The position numbers and the translations under genes were made by a program. Positions 9,044-17,822 of a stretch of 64,000 nucleotides of DNA are shown one piece after another. This DNA is from SB25 sp050180705 (GTDB taxonomy: Bacteria; Bacteroidota; Bacteroidia; Bacteroidales; Tenuifilaceae), in assembly GCA_050180705.1 (NCBI GenBank), contig JBFXDX010000009.1, positions 139,958 through 203,957 on the forward strand. The letters run 5' to 3'. The notes beneath the pieces were generated by a model. That model did not search any database, was not told the DNA's origin, and saw nothing but the letters and a program-made list of their open reading frames with translations. Numbering within the stretch: the first letter of the stretch is position 1; each line of letters begins with the position of its first letter.

Positions 9044-9051
9044 TACCTTTG
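9044..9051 (+). promoter_or_regulatory. -7 promoter element of metK
   Basis: TACCTTTG matches the TAnnTTTG consensus. A start site about 7 nt further on would fall at 9058-9060, immediately before the riboswitch aptamer. A good TTTG -33 element is not seen; TTTTC at 9022 is the nearest. Confidence 0.6.
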
Positions 9052-9059
9052 TGAAATAA

Positions 9060-9120
9060 ATGTGGAGAGATTTGACTGATTGCAACCACAATAAATAAAT
9101 GCTAAAGCAGAAAAATTCTG
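9060..9120 (+). ncRNA. SAM-II (SAM-alpha) riboswitch upstream of metK
   Basis: The P1 stem TGTGG (9061-9065) / CCACA (9086-9090) encloses a loop containing GATTTGACTGATTGCAA. It is followed by ATAAATAAATGCTAAAGCAG. This closely follows the SAM-II class, in which a GAUUU..AC.G..UUGCA loop folds back as a pseudoknot onto an A-rich AUAAAUG...GCUAAA segment. GC of TTGC can pair with GC of TGCTAAA, and CTG with CAG at 9108-9110, giving the expected pseudoknot. A hairpin CAGAA/TTCTG (9108-9120) competes with that 3' strand. SAM-II aptamers bind S-adenosylmethionine and usually repress translation. Placement before SAM synthetase and just after a -7 element supports feedback control. Confidence 0.85.
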
Positions 9121-9177
9121 GCAATCGCACAAACCTTCCCTTCGCATTTTTGTTAATCAACTAAAACATTAAATAAG

Positions 9178-10446
9178 ATGGGATATTTATTTACATCCGA
9201 AAGTGTATCCGAAGGGCATCCCGATAAGATAGCCGACCAAATCTCGGATGCTTTACTCGATGAGTTTCTACGCAGAGATCCTAATTCCAAGGTTGCTTGC
9301 GAAACACTTGTAACAACTGGGCTTGCCGTTCTTAGCGGTGAGGTTAAAACGTCTGGATATGTCGATGTTCAGGAAATTGCTCGTAGAGTAATCAAACGAA
9401 TTGGATATACCAAGCAAGAGTATCGTTTCGACTCAGAGTCGTGCGGTGTAATTTCATCAATTCATGAGCAGTCGCCCGACATCAATCGTGGTGTTGTTCG
9501 CGAAACGGAGGAAAATCAAGGAGCAGGTGATCAAGGGATGATGTTTGGCTATGCCAATCGCGAAACTGATGATTACATGCCATTGTCATTGGTTCTTTCG
9601 CATGTATTGCTGATGGAACTTGCAAAAATCCGTCGCGAGGAGAAAGAGATGACCTACCTTCGTCCCGATGCAAAATCACAGGTAACTCTTGAGTACGACG
9701 ATAATAACCAACCTGTTCGTATCCACACTATTGTGGTTTCAACTCAGCATGATGAGTTTGATTCCAATGATGATAGAATGCTTGAAAAGATACGTATGGA
9801 TGTTAAGAACATCCTAATTCCAAGGGCAAAAGCAAAATTTCCTGAGCGAGTTCAAAAACTTTTTAAGGACGATTATATTCTACATGTTAACCCAACCGGA
9901 AAGTTTGTAATTGGTGGACCACACGGAGATACGGGTTTAACGGGTCGTAAAATTATTGTAGATACTTACGGTGGTAAGGGTGCTCACGGTGGTGGTGCAT
10001 TTTCCGGGAAAGACTCGTCGAAGGTAGACCGCTCTGCGGCTTATGCTGCTCGTCATATTGCAAAAAATATGGTAGCTGCTGGTATCGCCGATGAGATTCT
10101 GATACAGGTTGCCTATGCAATTGGCGTTGCACAGCCAGTAGGTCTTTACGTAAATACCTATGGAACATCGAAAGTAAAACTAACCGATGGTGAAATTGCG
10201 CAAAAGGTTCAGAAAATTTTCGACATGCGTCCTGCTGCAATAGTAAAACGATTTGGTTTAAAGAATCCTATTTTTGAGGAAACTGCTGCTTATGGCCATT
10301 TTGGTCGCGACTACTATAAACGTGAGGTAGAGTTCATTGTTAATGCCAATGGAAGTGGCGAAAAAGTAGAAAAGCGAGAGGTCGAATTTTTTACCTGGGA
10401 AAAACTCGACTATGTTGACACACTGAAAAAGGAGTTTGGATTATAA
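9178..10446 (+). CDS. metK: S-adenosylmethionine synthetase
   Basis: A 422-residue enzyme that makes SAM from methionine and ATP. The signatures are GHPDKIADQISDA near the N-terminus, the adenine-binding GAGDQGMMFGYA (about residue 120), and the P-loop-like GGAFSGKDSSKVDRSAAYAAR (about 272-292). The length fits the longer Bacteroidota form. The ATG at 9178 follows an A-rich leader without a strong Shine-Dalgarno, downstream of the SAM-II riboswitch. A strong terminator follows, so it is monocistronic. Confidence 0.98.
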   Translation: MGYLFTSESVSEGHPDKIADQISDALLDEFLRRDPNSKVACETLVTTGLAVLSGEVKTSGYVDVQEIARRVIKRIGYTKQEYRFDSESCGVISSIHEQSPDINRGVVRETEENQGAGDQGMMFGYANRETDDYMPLSLVLSHVLLMELAKIRREEKEMTYLRPDAKSQVTLEYDDNNQPVRIHTIVVSTQHDEFDSNDDRMLEKIRMDVKNILIPRAKAKFPERVQKLFKDDYILHVNPTGKFVIGGPHGDTGLTGRKIIVDTYGGKGAHGGGAFSGKDSSKVDRSAAYAARHIAKNMVAAGIADEILIQVAYAIGVAQPVGLYVNTYGTSKVKLTDGEIAQKVQKIFDMRPAAIVKRFGLKNPIFEETAAYGHFGRDYYKREVEFIVNANGSGEKVEKREVEFFTWEKLDYVDTLKKEFGL

Positions 10447-10469
10447 TTTAAATTTCTTAGTAGTTATAT

Positions 10470-10500
10470 AAAGCCTGACTTCAAAAGTTGGGCTTTTTTT
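10470..10500 (+). terminator. Rho-independent terminator of metK
   Basis: AAAGCCTGACTT pairs with AAGTTGGGCTTT (12 bp including two G-T wobbles, 3-nt loop) and is followed by a run of T residues. Confidence 0.85.
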
Positions 10501-10613
10501 AATATTTAGATTGGAACAAAGTAGGGGTAAATTAAGTTTGAGTTGTCTTTGATAAAAGGACGAATTGCAGGATAAATGGTTATTATTTACCTTTATCTCC
10601 AAAATCAGTTTAA

Positions 10614-11189
10614 TTGGAGTTATCGGATCAGAATATATTGGTTGGATTGCGTAATGGCGACGAGCAGGTTTTCGAAGGAATTTTCAGAACTTACTACGAG
10701 CGATTGTGCAACTACGCCAATACTATTTTAAACGATATGGACGAGGCCGAGGAAATGGTTCAGGGAGCATTTCTGACCGTTTGGGAAAAGCATGAAACAA
10801 TAGAGATTCATACTTCGGTTAAATCGTATTTATACAGGGCTGTTCATAATAGTTGCTTAAATAGAGTTAAGCACTATAAGGTGCAAAAAGTTCATGGAGA
10901 GGAATTTAAAAATCGATCGGATATATTGCTCGACGATGCATCGCAGGATTTGATAGGAACAGAGTTGGATAGTTTGGTGGCTCATGCTATTGATTCGCTA
11001 CCGCAGCAGTGTAAGCAGGTGTTTAAGTTGAGTCGGTTCGAGAGTTTAACGTATGCCGAAATAGCAGAACAGCTCAACATATCAGTTAAAACCGTGGAAA
11101 ATCATATGGCAAAGGCCTTAAAAACCTTACGAGAAAAGTTAAAGGATTATTTGCCTGTATTGATATGGTTGCTTTTTATGAGGAACTAA
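10614..11189 (+). CDS. ECF RNA polymerase sigma factor (Bacteroidota family)
   Basis: A 191-residue sigma-70 family protein. Region 2 (about 10-80) contains FRTYYERLCNYANTIL, DEAEEMVQGAFLTVWEK and VKSYLYRAVHNSCLN. Region 4 (about 125-178) contains LPQQCKQVFKLSRFESLTYAEIAEQL and the helix-turn-helix ISVKTVENHMAKALKTLR. It directs polymerase to target promoters when released by its anti-sigma factor. The start is TTG at 10614, directly after an in-frame TAA at 10611-10613, so no longer form is possible. The fecR-type gene follows 6 nt later, the standard sigma/anti-sigma pairing. Confidence 0.94.
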   Translation: MELSDQNILVGLRNGDEQVFEGIFRTYYERLCNYANTILNDMDEAEEMVQGAFLTVWEKHETIEIHTSVKSYLYRAVHNSCLNRVKHYKVQKVHGEEFKNRSDILLDDASQDLIGTELDSLVAHAIDSLPQQCKQVFKLSRFESLTYAEIAEQLNISVKTVENHMAKALKTLREKLKDYLPVLIWLLFMRN

Positions 11190-11195
11190 GAACGC

Positions 11196-12221
11196 GTGAA
11201 AGACGAAAATGTACATATTGACCAATTAATTGCTCGTTTCATTGCTGGAGAGGCAACTGAGGAGGAAATCTCGCGGCTTAATCGCTGGCTCGACGAGTCG
11301 GAGGTGAATCGTAAGTATTTTGGCGATATTCAGTTTATTAGCCAAAAGGCAGTTGCTTCAAATACCATTGTTAAGGTTGATGTAAATAAGGCTTGGAGTA
11401 AGGTTCATCAACAGATGAAACCTAAAGTCACCATAAAACAGCAGTCAGCAAAGGTTGTTCGTTTGGGAATTCCAGTTTGGTTACGTGTTGCTGCTGCCAT
11501 TGTGTTGGTTTCGGGGTTTACATTTAGCTTGTACCGTTTCTACACATCCTCTATCATAGAATCTTCGCAAGCAATTGCGCTTGTTAGTCAGGATAGCGTT
11601 GTAAATTCTTTGCTGAAAGATAGTTCTTCTGTATTCCTGAACAGAAATAGTAAAATTACCTATTCGCCTCGATACGGAAAAAAAGATCGAAAGGTAAAGC
11701 TTGAGGGCGAAGCATACTTCGATGTTAAGCATATTTCCGAGAAACCATTCGTTGTTGAGGCCGAGGGCACGTTTATTCAGGATATTGGTACATCATTCAA
11801 TATTAAAGCATTCACAGGCGATACCTTAGTTGAGGTTTATGTAAAATCGGGCGAAGTAAAATTTTTCACCAAGGGTAGCGATGGAATAACTTTAGTTGAA
11901 GGAGAAACCGGTGTTTACAATAAAAACACGCAGCAATTTACCAAAACTGTTACTTCGAAAATGAATATTGTATCGTACGCCAATAGGATGTTCATTTTTC
12001 AGAATATGCGATTATCAGAAGTGGTTCAGCAATTGAGTGCCGTTTACAAAGTAAACATTAGAATTAATAATGACAATTTAAAGGATTGTACAATAACTGT
12101 ATCATTCGATAACGAGGAGATTGACGTAATACTTAATATTATTACCGAAACCCTAAATCTTCAACTCACAAAAAATTCCGAAGGGTATATAATAGATGGA
12201 GAGGGCTGTGTTAACCCATAA
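11196..12221 (+). CDS. FecR-family anti-sigma factor
   Basis: A 341-residue inner-membrane protein. The N-terminal cytoplasmic part (about 1-90; FIAGEATEEEISRLNRWLDES) should bind the sigma factor. One transmembrane helix lies at about 93-113 (VAAAIVLVSGFTFSLYRF). The periplasmic FecR domain spans about 120-225 (VNSLLKDSSSVFLNRNSKI, GEAYFDVKH, FNIKAF). The DUF4974-type C-terminus (about 268-335; MRLSEVVQQLSAVYKVNI) normally meets the STN domain of an outer-membrane receptor. The start codon is GTG at 11196. It sits between the ECF sigma gene and an STN-domain gene and probably passes an outer-membrane signal to the sigma factor. Confidence 0.94.
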   Translation: MKDENVHIDQLIARFIAGEATEEEISRLNRWLDESEVNRKYFGDIQFISQKAVASNTIVKVDVNKAWSKVHQQMKPKVTIKQQSAKVVRLGIPVWLRVAAAIVLVSGFTFSLYRFYTSSIIESSQAIALVSQDSVVNSLLKDSSSVFLNRNSKITYSPRYGKKDRKVKLEGEAYFDVKHISEKPFVVEAEGTFIQDIGTSFNIKAFTGDTLVEVYVKSGEVKFFTKGSDGITLVEGETGVYNKNTQQFTKTVTSKMNIVSYANRMFIFQNMRLSEVVQQLSAVYKVNIRINNDNLKDCTITVSFDNEEIDVILNIITETLNLQLTKNSEGYIIDGEGCVNP

Positions 12222-12225
12222 TTCA

Positions 12226-14058
12226 ATGATAAAATTTGCCACATTATTTATACTGATTGTACTGAGTCAGATTCTTATTGCGCAGAATAAATCAACACCA
12301 ATTCTCGAAAGAGAAGTAACTGTATCAATTAATGATGAATCGGTTAGCTTTATACTGACGGAAATTTCGCAGAAGGCAAACTTTGTTTTTTCCTACAGTC
12401 CAGAGGTTATAAACACTATGCAGAAAACGAGTATTGATGTTAAGGATAAATCGGTTCGTCATATTCTTAATACTCTTTTTAATGGAACAGTAAAGTTTAA
12501 GGAACGCGGAAAGTATATCATTCTTCAAAAAGTTGACATTGCCGAGGAAAGTTCTTCAAAAAAGGATGTTGTTGTAGAGGGCTATCTTTACGATTCACAA
12601 ACGGGTATGAAACTTACCGAAGCAACGGTATATAGCAAGGATAACAAAGTTTCAACTATAACCGATGAGTATGGGTACTTTAAGTTGGAGGTTCCTACGA
12701 ATAAGACTGAAACCGAACTTAAAATTAGCAAGGATGGTTATGAGGATGCTCACATTACGCCAATAAAAGGTAAACCCAGCTACATTAATATTGAGCTTAC
12801 AAATAAGGATATTGCGGAGGATATTCCTGCATTGGTAGTGCCAAGCGCGGAGCAGCAAAAGAAGAAGATTAAATTACCGGAGTGGTTAATCGCCAATAAA
12901 ATCCTGATCAACACACGTAATATTTCTGATACCTTATTTAGTAAATGTCAGTTTTCGTTTGTTCCATTTTTAAGTACCAATAAGTTACTTTCCGGACGAA
13001 CAATTAATGATTATTCCTTGAATATGACCGTTGGATATGTTCAAGGAGTTCGAAAAGTGGAGTTGGGTGGTATTGCTAACATTGTTCGCGAGGATGCGGG
13101 TGTATGTCAATTGGCTGGAGTGGCAAACTTGGTGGGCGGGTTATCCTACGGATTTCAAGCGGCAGGTACATTTAATGCATCTCGATCGTTAAACGGGGTA
13201 CAAGCCTCTGGAGTTATAAATTTTGTATTGGAGGATGCTGGATATGCCCAACTTGCAGGGACGGGTAATTTAGTTGTAGGAAAGTTTTATGGATTTCAGG
13301 TAGCGGGAATTTTTAATATTAGTAGTGCTTTAAAAGGAGTTCAGATTTCGGGAATTACTAATTTAACAGGCGAGTCGCAGGGTGTCCAGGTCGTGGGTAT
13401 ACTGAATCATGCAAAAAAAATTGTAGGAACGCAGGTAGCCGGGCTTATTAACAATACCGATAGTCTCGATGGTGTTCAGGTAACAAGTATCTTAAACCGA
13501 GCATCTTTCTTTAAGGGGTATCAGTTTGCAATGATAAACTACGCCGATTCGTGCGATGGAATACCTTTTGGCTTTTTCAACTTTGTTAGAAAAGGATACC
13601 ACAAGATTGAAATTTCGGCCGATGAGGTTTTTTACTCAAACGTAGCATTCCGAAGTGGTGTAAAGAAATTCCATTCAATAGTATCGGCTGGACTTCGACC
13701 TGAAAATTTGGATAACCCTGTTTGGATGTTTGGATACGGTTTGGGAACAACTCTAGGGAAATCGGACAAATATCTATTCGACATAGATTTAACAGCACAT
13801 CAAGTGATGAAAGGAAACTCTTTTTCGTCCAAAAATTCACTTTATAAACTAACTCTCGGTTTAGATAGAAAAGTATCGCCCAAAACGTCAATTACCTTTG
13901 GTTTAACCTATAATATCTATGTTACAGATACAGAATCAAAGTACTATAGCGATACTTTTTCTTCGTTAGTCCCATACTCCTTTACAAACAGCACAAGCAG
14001 TAACGGAAATAATATGAAGACTTGGGTAGGAGGGAAGATTGGTATACGGTTTTTGTAG
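12226..14058 (+). CDS. STN and carboxypeptidase-regulatory-like protein with LA_2272-type surface repeats
   Basis: The better start is ATG at 12226, giving MIKFATLFILIVLSQ and a clean signal peptide. An in-frame ATG at 12196 would overlap fecR and put a polar stretch in front (620 residues in that form). The mature protein has an STN domain (about 30-105; VSFILTEISQKANFVFSYSP) and a carboxypeptidase-regulatory-like beta-sandwich (about 115-195; GYLYDSQTGMKLTEATVYSK). About ten degenerate repeats of the type GxQ(V/A)AGxxN follow (about 275-455), matching the LA_2272 surface-repeat pattern, and then a strand-rich end reading GGKIGIRFL. STN domains normally sit on TonB-dependent receptors and contact FecR. 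Here no plug or 22-strand barrel follows. It is probably the signal-giving outer-membrane partner of the preceding pair. Confidence 0.85.
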   Translation: MIKFATLFILIVLSQILIAQNKSTPILEREVTVSINDESVSFILTEISQKANFVFSYSPEVINTMQKTSIDVKDKSVRHILNTLFNGTVKFKERGKYIILQKVDIAEESSSKKDVVVEGYLYDSQTGMKLTEATVYSKDNKVSTITDEYGYFKLEVPTNKTETELKISKDGYEDAHITPIKGKPSYINIELTNKDIAEDIPALVVPSAEQQKKKIKLPEWLIANKILINTRNISDTLFSKCQFSFVPFLSTNKLLSGRTINDYSLNMTVGYVQGVRKVELGGIANIVREDAGVCQLAGVANLVGGLSYGFQAAGTFNASRSLNGVQASGVINFVLEDAGYAQLAGTGNLVVGKFYGFQVAGIFNISSALKGVQISGITNLTGESQGVQVVGILNHAKKIVGTQVAGLINNTDSLDGVQVTSILNRASFFKGYQFAMINYADSCDGIPFGFFNFVRKGYHKIEISADEVFYSNVAFRSGVKKFHSIVSAGLRPENLDNPVWMFGYGLGTTLGKSDKYLFDIDLTAHQVMKGNSFSSKNSLYKLTLGLDRKVSPKTSITFGLTYNIYVTDTESKYYSDTFSSLVPYSFTNSTSSNGNNMKTWVGGKIGIRFL

Positions 14059-14480
14059 TTGATAATCAGAATATTTACATTAACTTTTTTTATTAACGCT
14101 TCCAAGTCCTACGGACGTTGGAAGGTCTGCCCTACACTTCAAAAATCATCATTCGTTAATCAATATTCATAAAAAAATACTTTGTTCGAGCGCATCTTCC
14201 AGATGCGTTCGCTTTAGTGGCTCAAGTTTCCGCTACCCCAGCAAGTTATAATTGCGCACTCGTCATAAGACGAGCGCGAACGGAGAAAATACATTTGTTA
14301 TTTAACCAAGGAAATAGTGATAAAGTATGAATACTCTGTACTTTTCGGTCATCTTGGTAAAAGTTTTTACTAAATTTACTTGAATTTTGTGAGTTAGGAA
14401 GGGAGTAGTGGCACGCGTCAAAAGAAGACGCGCGCGAACAGGGGGTGGACTTAAAAATTTAATAAAATTGGAAACTTCAA
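14059..14480. repeat. Intergenic repeats A1 and B1 plus a third hairpin
   Basis: This 422-bp gap holds two repeat units that recur at 15128-15294. Unit A1 (about 14109-14170) includes TTGGAAGGTCTG and a tract around ATCATCATTCGTTAATCAA. Unit B1 (14181-14285) contains the hairpins GCATCT-TCC-AGATGC and CTCGTC-ATAA-GACGAG. A third element, CGCGTC..GACGCG, is at about 14413-14435 and is followed by GCGCGAACAGGGG, like the end of B. No gene is seen. Confidence 0.85.
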
Positions 14481-15113
14481 ATGAGTAAAATTAATTATAA
14501 CATCATAGGCACAATTTTATATACCCTGATATTGTTGTTACTTTTTTTATTGTGTTGTGGTTTTTATTTTTTTGGTTTAAATCCATGTGTAATTTTATTC
14601 TGGGGTAAAGGTTTGTTATTATTTTCTAGTTCTATTTTAGGCTATTTTTTTTCATTAGTGTTTAGATGGAAAGACGCTCGTGTTTTTTATGTAGGGTGGA
14701 TTCCTGTTATATTATGGTTAATATGTTTTGTTTTAAATGAAAATAGTCGATTAAGATATATTAAATCAAATACATGCAAAGTTCGTAAAGTTTATGTAGA
14801 TGATTTTAGTATAGGATCTTCTAGTACAGGTTTATATTTAAAGTACAAAAAAAGTGATACAAAAACATTTTACATAAGATCATCAAAGCGAGAGAATCTT
14901 GAAAAGAAATCTTTTAGTGTCAAAAAATTTAAACAGGGCGATAGTCTTCTAATAATTTACCCGGTAGGGTGTAGCAAGCTTTCAATAATATACAAGCCAT
15001 ACCCAACAAAGGAGGAGTTTACTAAGTGCAATGATTATGGTTACTATGTAAATGGTCAACTTTATAGCAAAGAGGAGTACGAGCAGATGTTTGGGAAAAA
15101 CGGCACAAAATAG
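14481..15113 (+). CDS. Small membrane protein of unknown function, flanked by direct repeats
   Basis: A 210-residue protein with three hydrophobic helices in the first 85 residues (about 8-30, 38-62 and 68-87), followed by a soluble domain of about 120 residues with alternating strands (VRKVYVDDFSIG, GLYLKYKKSD, GDSLLIIYPVGCSKLSIIY). The arrangement recalls DUF3592-like envelope proteins, but I do not recognise a family with confidence. The last 20 residues (YYVNGQLYSKEEYEQMFGK) look like a small extension. It is more AT-rich and uses T-ending codons more than its neighbours. It is bracketed by copies of a 105-bp repeat, which suggests acquisition as a unit. Confidence 0.75.
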   Translation: MSKINYNIIGTILYTLILLLLFLLCCGFYFFGLNPCVILFWGKGLLLFSSSILGYFFSLVFRWKDARVFYVGWIPVILWLICFVLNENSRLRYIKSNTCKVRKVYVDDFSIGSSSTGLYLKYKKSDTKTFYIRSSKRENLEKKSFSVKKFKQGDSLLIIYPVGCSKLSIIYKPYPTKEEFTKCNDYGYYVNGQLYSKEEYEQMFGKNGTK

Positions 15114-15127
15114 CATCCCTATTTAAC

Positions 15128-15294
15128 TTTGTTCGAGCGTGTCTTCCAGACGCGTTAGCATTAGTGGCTCAAGTTTCCACTACGCCTGTAAGTTATAATT
15201 GCACACTCGTCATAAGACGAGCGCGAACGGAGGTTTTATGGACTTTGGAAGGTCTGTCTTACACTTCAAAAATCATCATTCGTTAATCAACATT
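15128..15294. repeat. Intergenic repeats B2 and A2
   Basis: B2 (15128-15232) is the same length as B1 and largely identical to it. The first hairpin changes from GCATCT/AGATGC to TGTCT/AGACG, with changes on both arms that keep pairing. A2 (about 15236-15294) repeats the A1 tract. The order is A-B before the small gene and B-A after it, all units in the same orientation. Confidence 0.85.
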
Positions 15295-15378
15295 CAAAAT
15301 TCTTAAAAAATTTCACTTTAGCAATAGGGGTATATTCAAAAGAGGTTGTCATAGGTTTGAATTATAATTAAAAAACCG

Positions 15379-17757
15379 ATGAAAACAACTATTAAACTTA
15401 TTGCAAAACTCTTTATTTACCTAGCGCTTTATGCGTTTAGCTTATTATCATTTAAAATTGCAAATTCCCAAAATTTAACCCAAGTTATTAGGGGCAATGT
15501 AGTAGATGTTGAAACGCAGGCAACACTTCCGGGGGCAACAGTGGTAATTCTTGGAACTGATCCAGCACTTGGAACATCAACCGATATGGATGGTAATTAC
15601 CGAATAGACAATGCTCCACTTGGACGTTACAGTATTCAGATTGCATTTGTTGGTTACGAGCAAGTTGTGATTCCCGAAATACTTATAACATCGAGCAAGG
15701 AGGTGGTTCTGAATATTGGTCTTAAGCAGAGTATTAACCATATTCAGGAGGTTGTGGTAAAGGCGCATACTCGAAAAGATAAGCCAATGAACCCGATGGC
15801 AACTATCAGTGCAAAATCATTTACTGTTGAGGAAACACGTCGATATGCCGGTGGCCTTGATGATCCTGCACGAATGGTTTCAGCATTTGCTGGAGTTACC
15901 GTTGGTAATATTCAGGATAATGCAATTATTATCCGGGGAAATTCGCCAAAGGGTGTTTCGTGGCGATTAGAGGGTGTTGAAATCCCAAATCCAAACCATT
16001 TTGCGGGAGGAAATGTTGCTGGTGGTGGAGTTGTAACCGTTTTCAGTAGTCAACTTTTGGCCAATTCCGATTTTTTCACAGGAGCTTTTCCGGCAGAGTA
16101 TGGAAATGCTCTTGCGGGAGTTTTTGATATGAAATTGCGTAATGGGAATAGCGAAAAACGCGAGAGTACGTTTCAGGCTGGATTAATGGGAATTGACTTT
16201 GCATCTGAAGGACCTTTTGTTAAAGGTGGAAAATCGAGTTATTTGTTTAACTATCGCTATTCAACATTAGGACTGATAAGTAAGATGGGATTAATTCCTT
16301 CGGAACAAATACCGCGTTACCAAGACTTATCATTCAAGTTTAATTTTCCGACAAACAAGGCAGGAACATTCTCGCTTTGGGGTATTGGCGCAATTGATTA
16401 TAACAACGAACCTACCGAAAAAGACTCAACTAAATGGGAAATGGATTGGGATAGAATAACCTACGATTGGAATTTAAGTATGGGAGCAGCCGGTGTTTCT
16501 CACAAAATACTGCTTGGAAAACAAACCTATGTAAATACATCGCTGGCTGTTTCGGGAACCGTTAATAAGATTGATGCCCAACGTTACGACGATTTTCTTT
16601 CGTTACGTCCAAACTGGGATTTCACTGATAAATCGGGACGAATAAGTTTAAATACCTTTATTAACCATAAATTTAGTGCTCGACATACTGTTAGATCGGG
16701 TATTAATGTTAGTCGAATTTTATATAACATCGATTTAAGTAGTACTATCAAGGATAATCCCGATACCTATCAAAATTTTGTGAAGCAAAATGGAAGTAGC
16801 AATTATGCCGAATTTTATGTTGAATCGAAGTTTAATTTAACTTCAAGTTTAATGGCGAATTCGGGTGTAAACGTGAACTATTTCGCATTGAATGATAATT
16901 ATTCTATCGATCCTCGTTTTAGCCTAAAGTGGGATTTTGCGCCAAGTCATTCTATTTCGGTGGGATATGGAAAACACAGTCAAATGGAGGAGCTTAAGAT
17001 TTACCTTATTAAGCAAGTGGTTGATGGGCACGATATATATCCAAATAAAAACCTTGAATTATCAAAGGCTCATCATTTTATTCTTGCCTATGATTGGTTG
17101 ATAAACAGCAACCTTCGTTTGAAAGTGGAACCTTACTTTCAGTATCTGTACGATATTCCGGGAATAGCAGATAGTTCGTACTCTTTAATCAACTTTAAGC
17201 AGGATTGGTCGTTTATGGATGCTTTGGAAAACAACAGTGTAGGTAAGAATATTGGCGTTGATATTACCTTCGAGCGTTTCTTAAACAAGAACTACTACTA
17301 CTTGGCTACTTTATCTATTTTTGATTCGAAGTATAAGGGTGATGATGGCGTATGGCGTAGCACTAGGTACGATAAGGGATTTGCATTCAATCTTCTTTTC
17401 GGGAAAGAATTTTTCCTAAGCAAAAACAGAGTGCTGGGGGTAAATGCCCGATTGAACTTTATGGGTGGTGAACGCTATAGCCCAGTAAACTACGAGCAAT
17501 CGATGTTCGATAAACAGATTGTGTATGACGAAACTAGGGCTTTCGAAAAGCAAAGTCCAACTGTTTACAATATGGATATTACAATAACCTATAGATCAAA
17601 CAAGAGCCGGTATTCGGGTGTGTGGGCCTTGCAGGTAAAGAATATTCTTGGGGCACCAATGCAACAGGGTTACGATTATAACTACAGAACAAAAAAGATA
17701 GAAAAATCAGAGTCGGTGATGATTCTTCCAGTATTAAGCTATAAGGTTGAGTTTTAA
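15379..17757 (+). CDS. TonB-dependent outer-membrane receptor
   Basis: A 792-residue receptor with a signal peptide (about 1-30). A carboxypeptidase-regulatory-like domain follows (about 33-120; GNVVDVETQATLPGATVVILGT, GTSTDMDGNYRIDNAPLGRYSI). Next is a plug (about 135-250; NAIIIRGNSPKGVSWRLEGV, then FSSQLLANSDFFTGAFPAEYG) and a beta-barrel to the end, closing LPVLSYKVEF. It has no STN domain, so it probably imports a ligand rather than signalling through FecR directly. It could be a target of the upstream ECF sigma factor; that is inference. No SusD partner follows. A bidirectional terminator closes the gene. Confidence 0.93.
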   Translation: MKTTIKLIAKLFIYLALYAFSLLSFKIANSQNLTQVIRGNVVDVETQATLPGATVVILGTDPALGTSTDMDGNYRIDNAPLGRYSIQIAFVGYEQVVIPEILITSSKEVVLNIGLKQSINHIQEVVVKAHTRKDKPMNPMATISAKSFTVEETRRYAGGLDDPARMVSAFAGVTVGNIQDNAIIIRGNSPKGVSWRLEGVEIPNPNHFAGGNVAGGGVVTVFSSQLLANSDFFTGAFPAEYGNALAGVFDMKLRNGNSEKRESTFQAGLMGIDFASEGPFVKGGKSSYLFNYRYSTLGLISKMGLIPSEQIPRYQDLSFKFNFPTNKAGTFSLWGIGAIDYNNEPTEKDSTKWEMDWDRITYDWNLSMGAAGVSHKILLGKQTYVNTSLAVSGTVNKIDAQRYDDFLSLRPNWDFTDKSGRISLNTFINHKFSARHTVRSGINVSRILYNIDLSSTIKDNPDTYQNFVKQNGSSNYAEFYVESKFNLTSSLMANSGVNVNYFALNDNYSIDPRFSLKWDFAPSHSISVGYGKHSQMEELKIYLIKQVVDGHDIYPNKNLELSKAHHFILAYDWLINSNLRLKVEPYFQYLYDIPGIADSSYSLINFKQDWSFMDALENNSVGKNIGVDITFERFLNKNYYYLATLSIFDSKYKGDDGVWRSTRYDKGFAFNLLFGKEFFLSKNRVLGVNARLNFMGGERYSPVNYEQSMFDKQIVYDETRAFEKQSPTVYNMDITITYRSNKSRYSGVWALQVKNILGAPMQQGYDYNYRTKKIEKSESVMILPVLSYKVEF

Positions 17758-17774
17758 TCTAAAAGGGTAAAAGT

Positions 17775-17803
17775 AAGCCCTGTCAGTTTTTCCGACAGGG
17801 CTT
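17775..17803. terminator. Bidirectional terminator between the TonB receptor and argR
   Basis: A 10-bp stem AAGCCCTGTC / GACAGGGCTT with a 9-nt T-rich loop, followed by TAGTTTT. It serves the convergent receptor and argR genes. Confidence 0.8.
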
Positions 17804-17822
17804 TAGTTTTATGTTGATAGAC

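Noticed and set aside
12196..12225. Upstream ATG for the STN protein
   Set aside because: It overlaps fecR and would place a polar stretch before the signal peptide; ATG at 12226 is a better fit.
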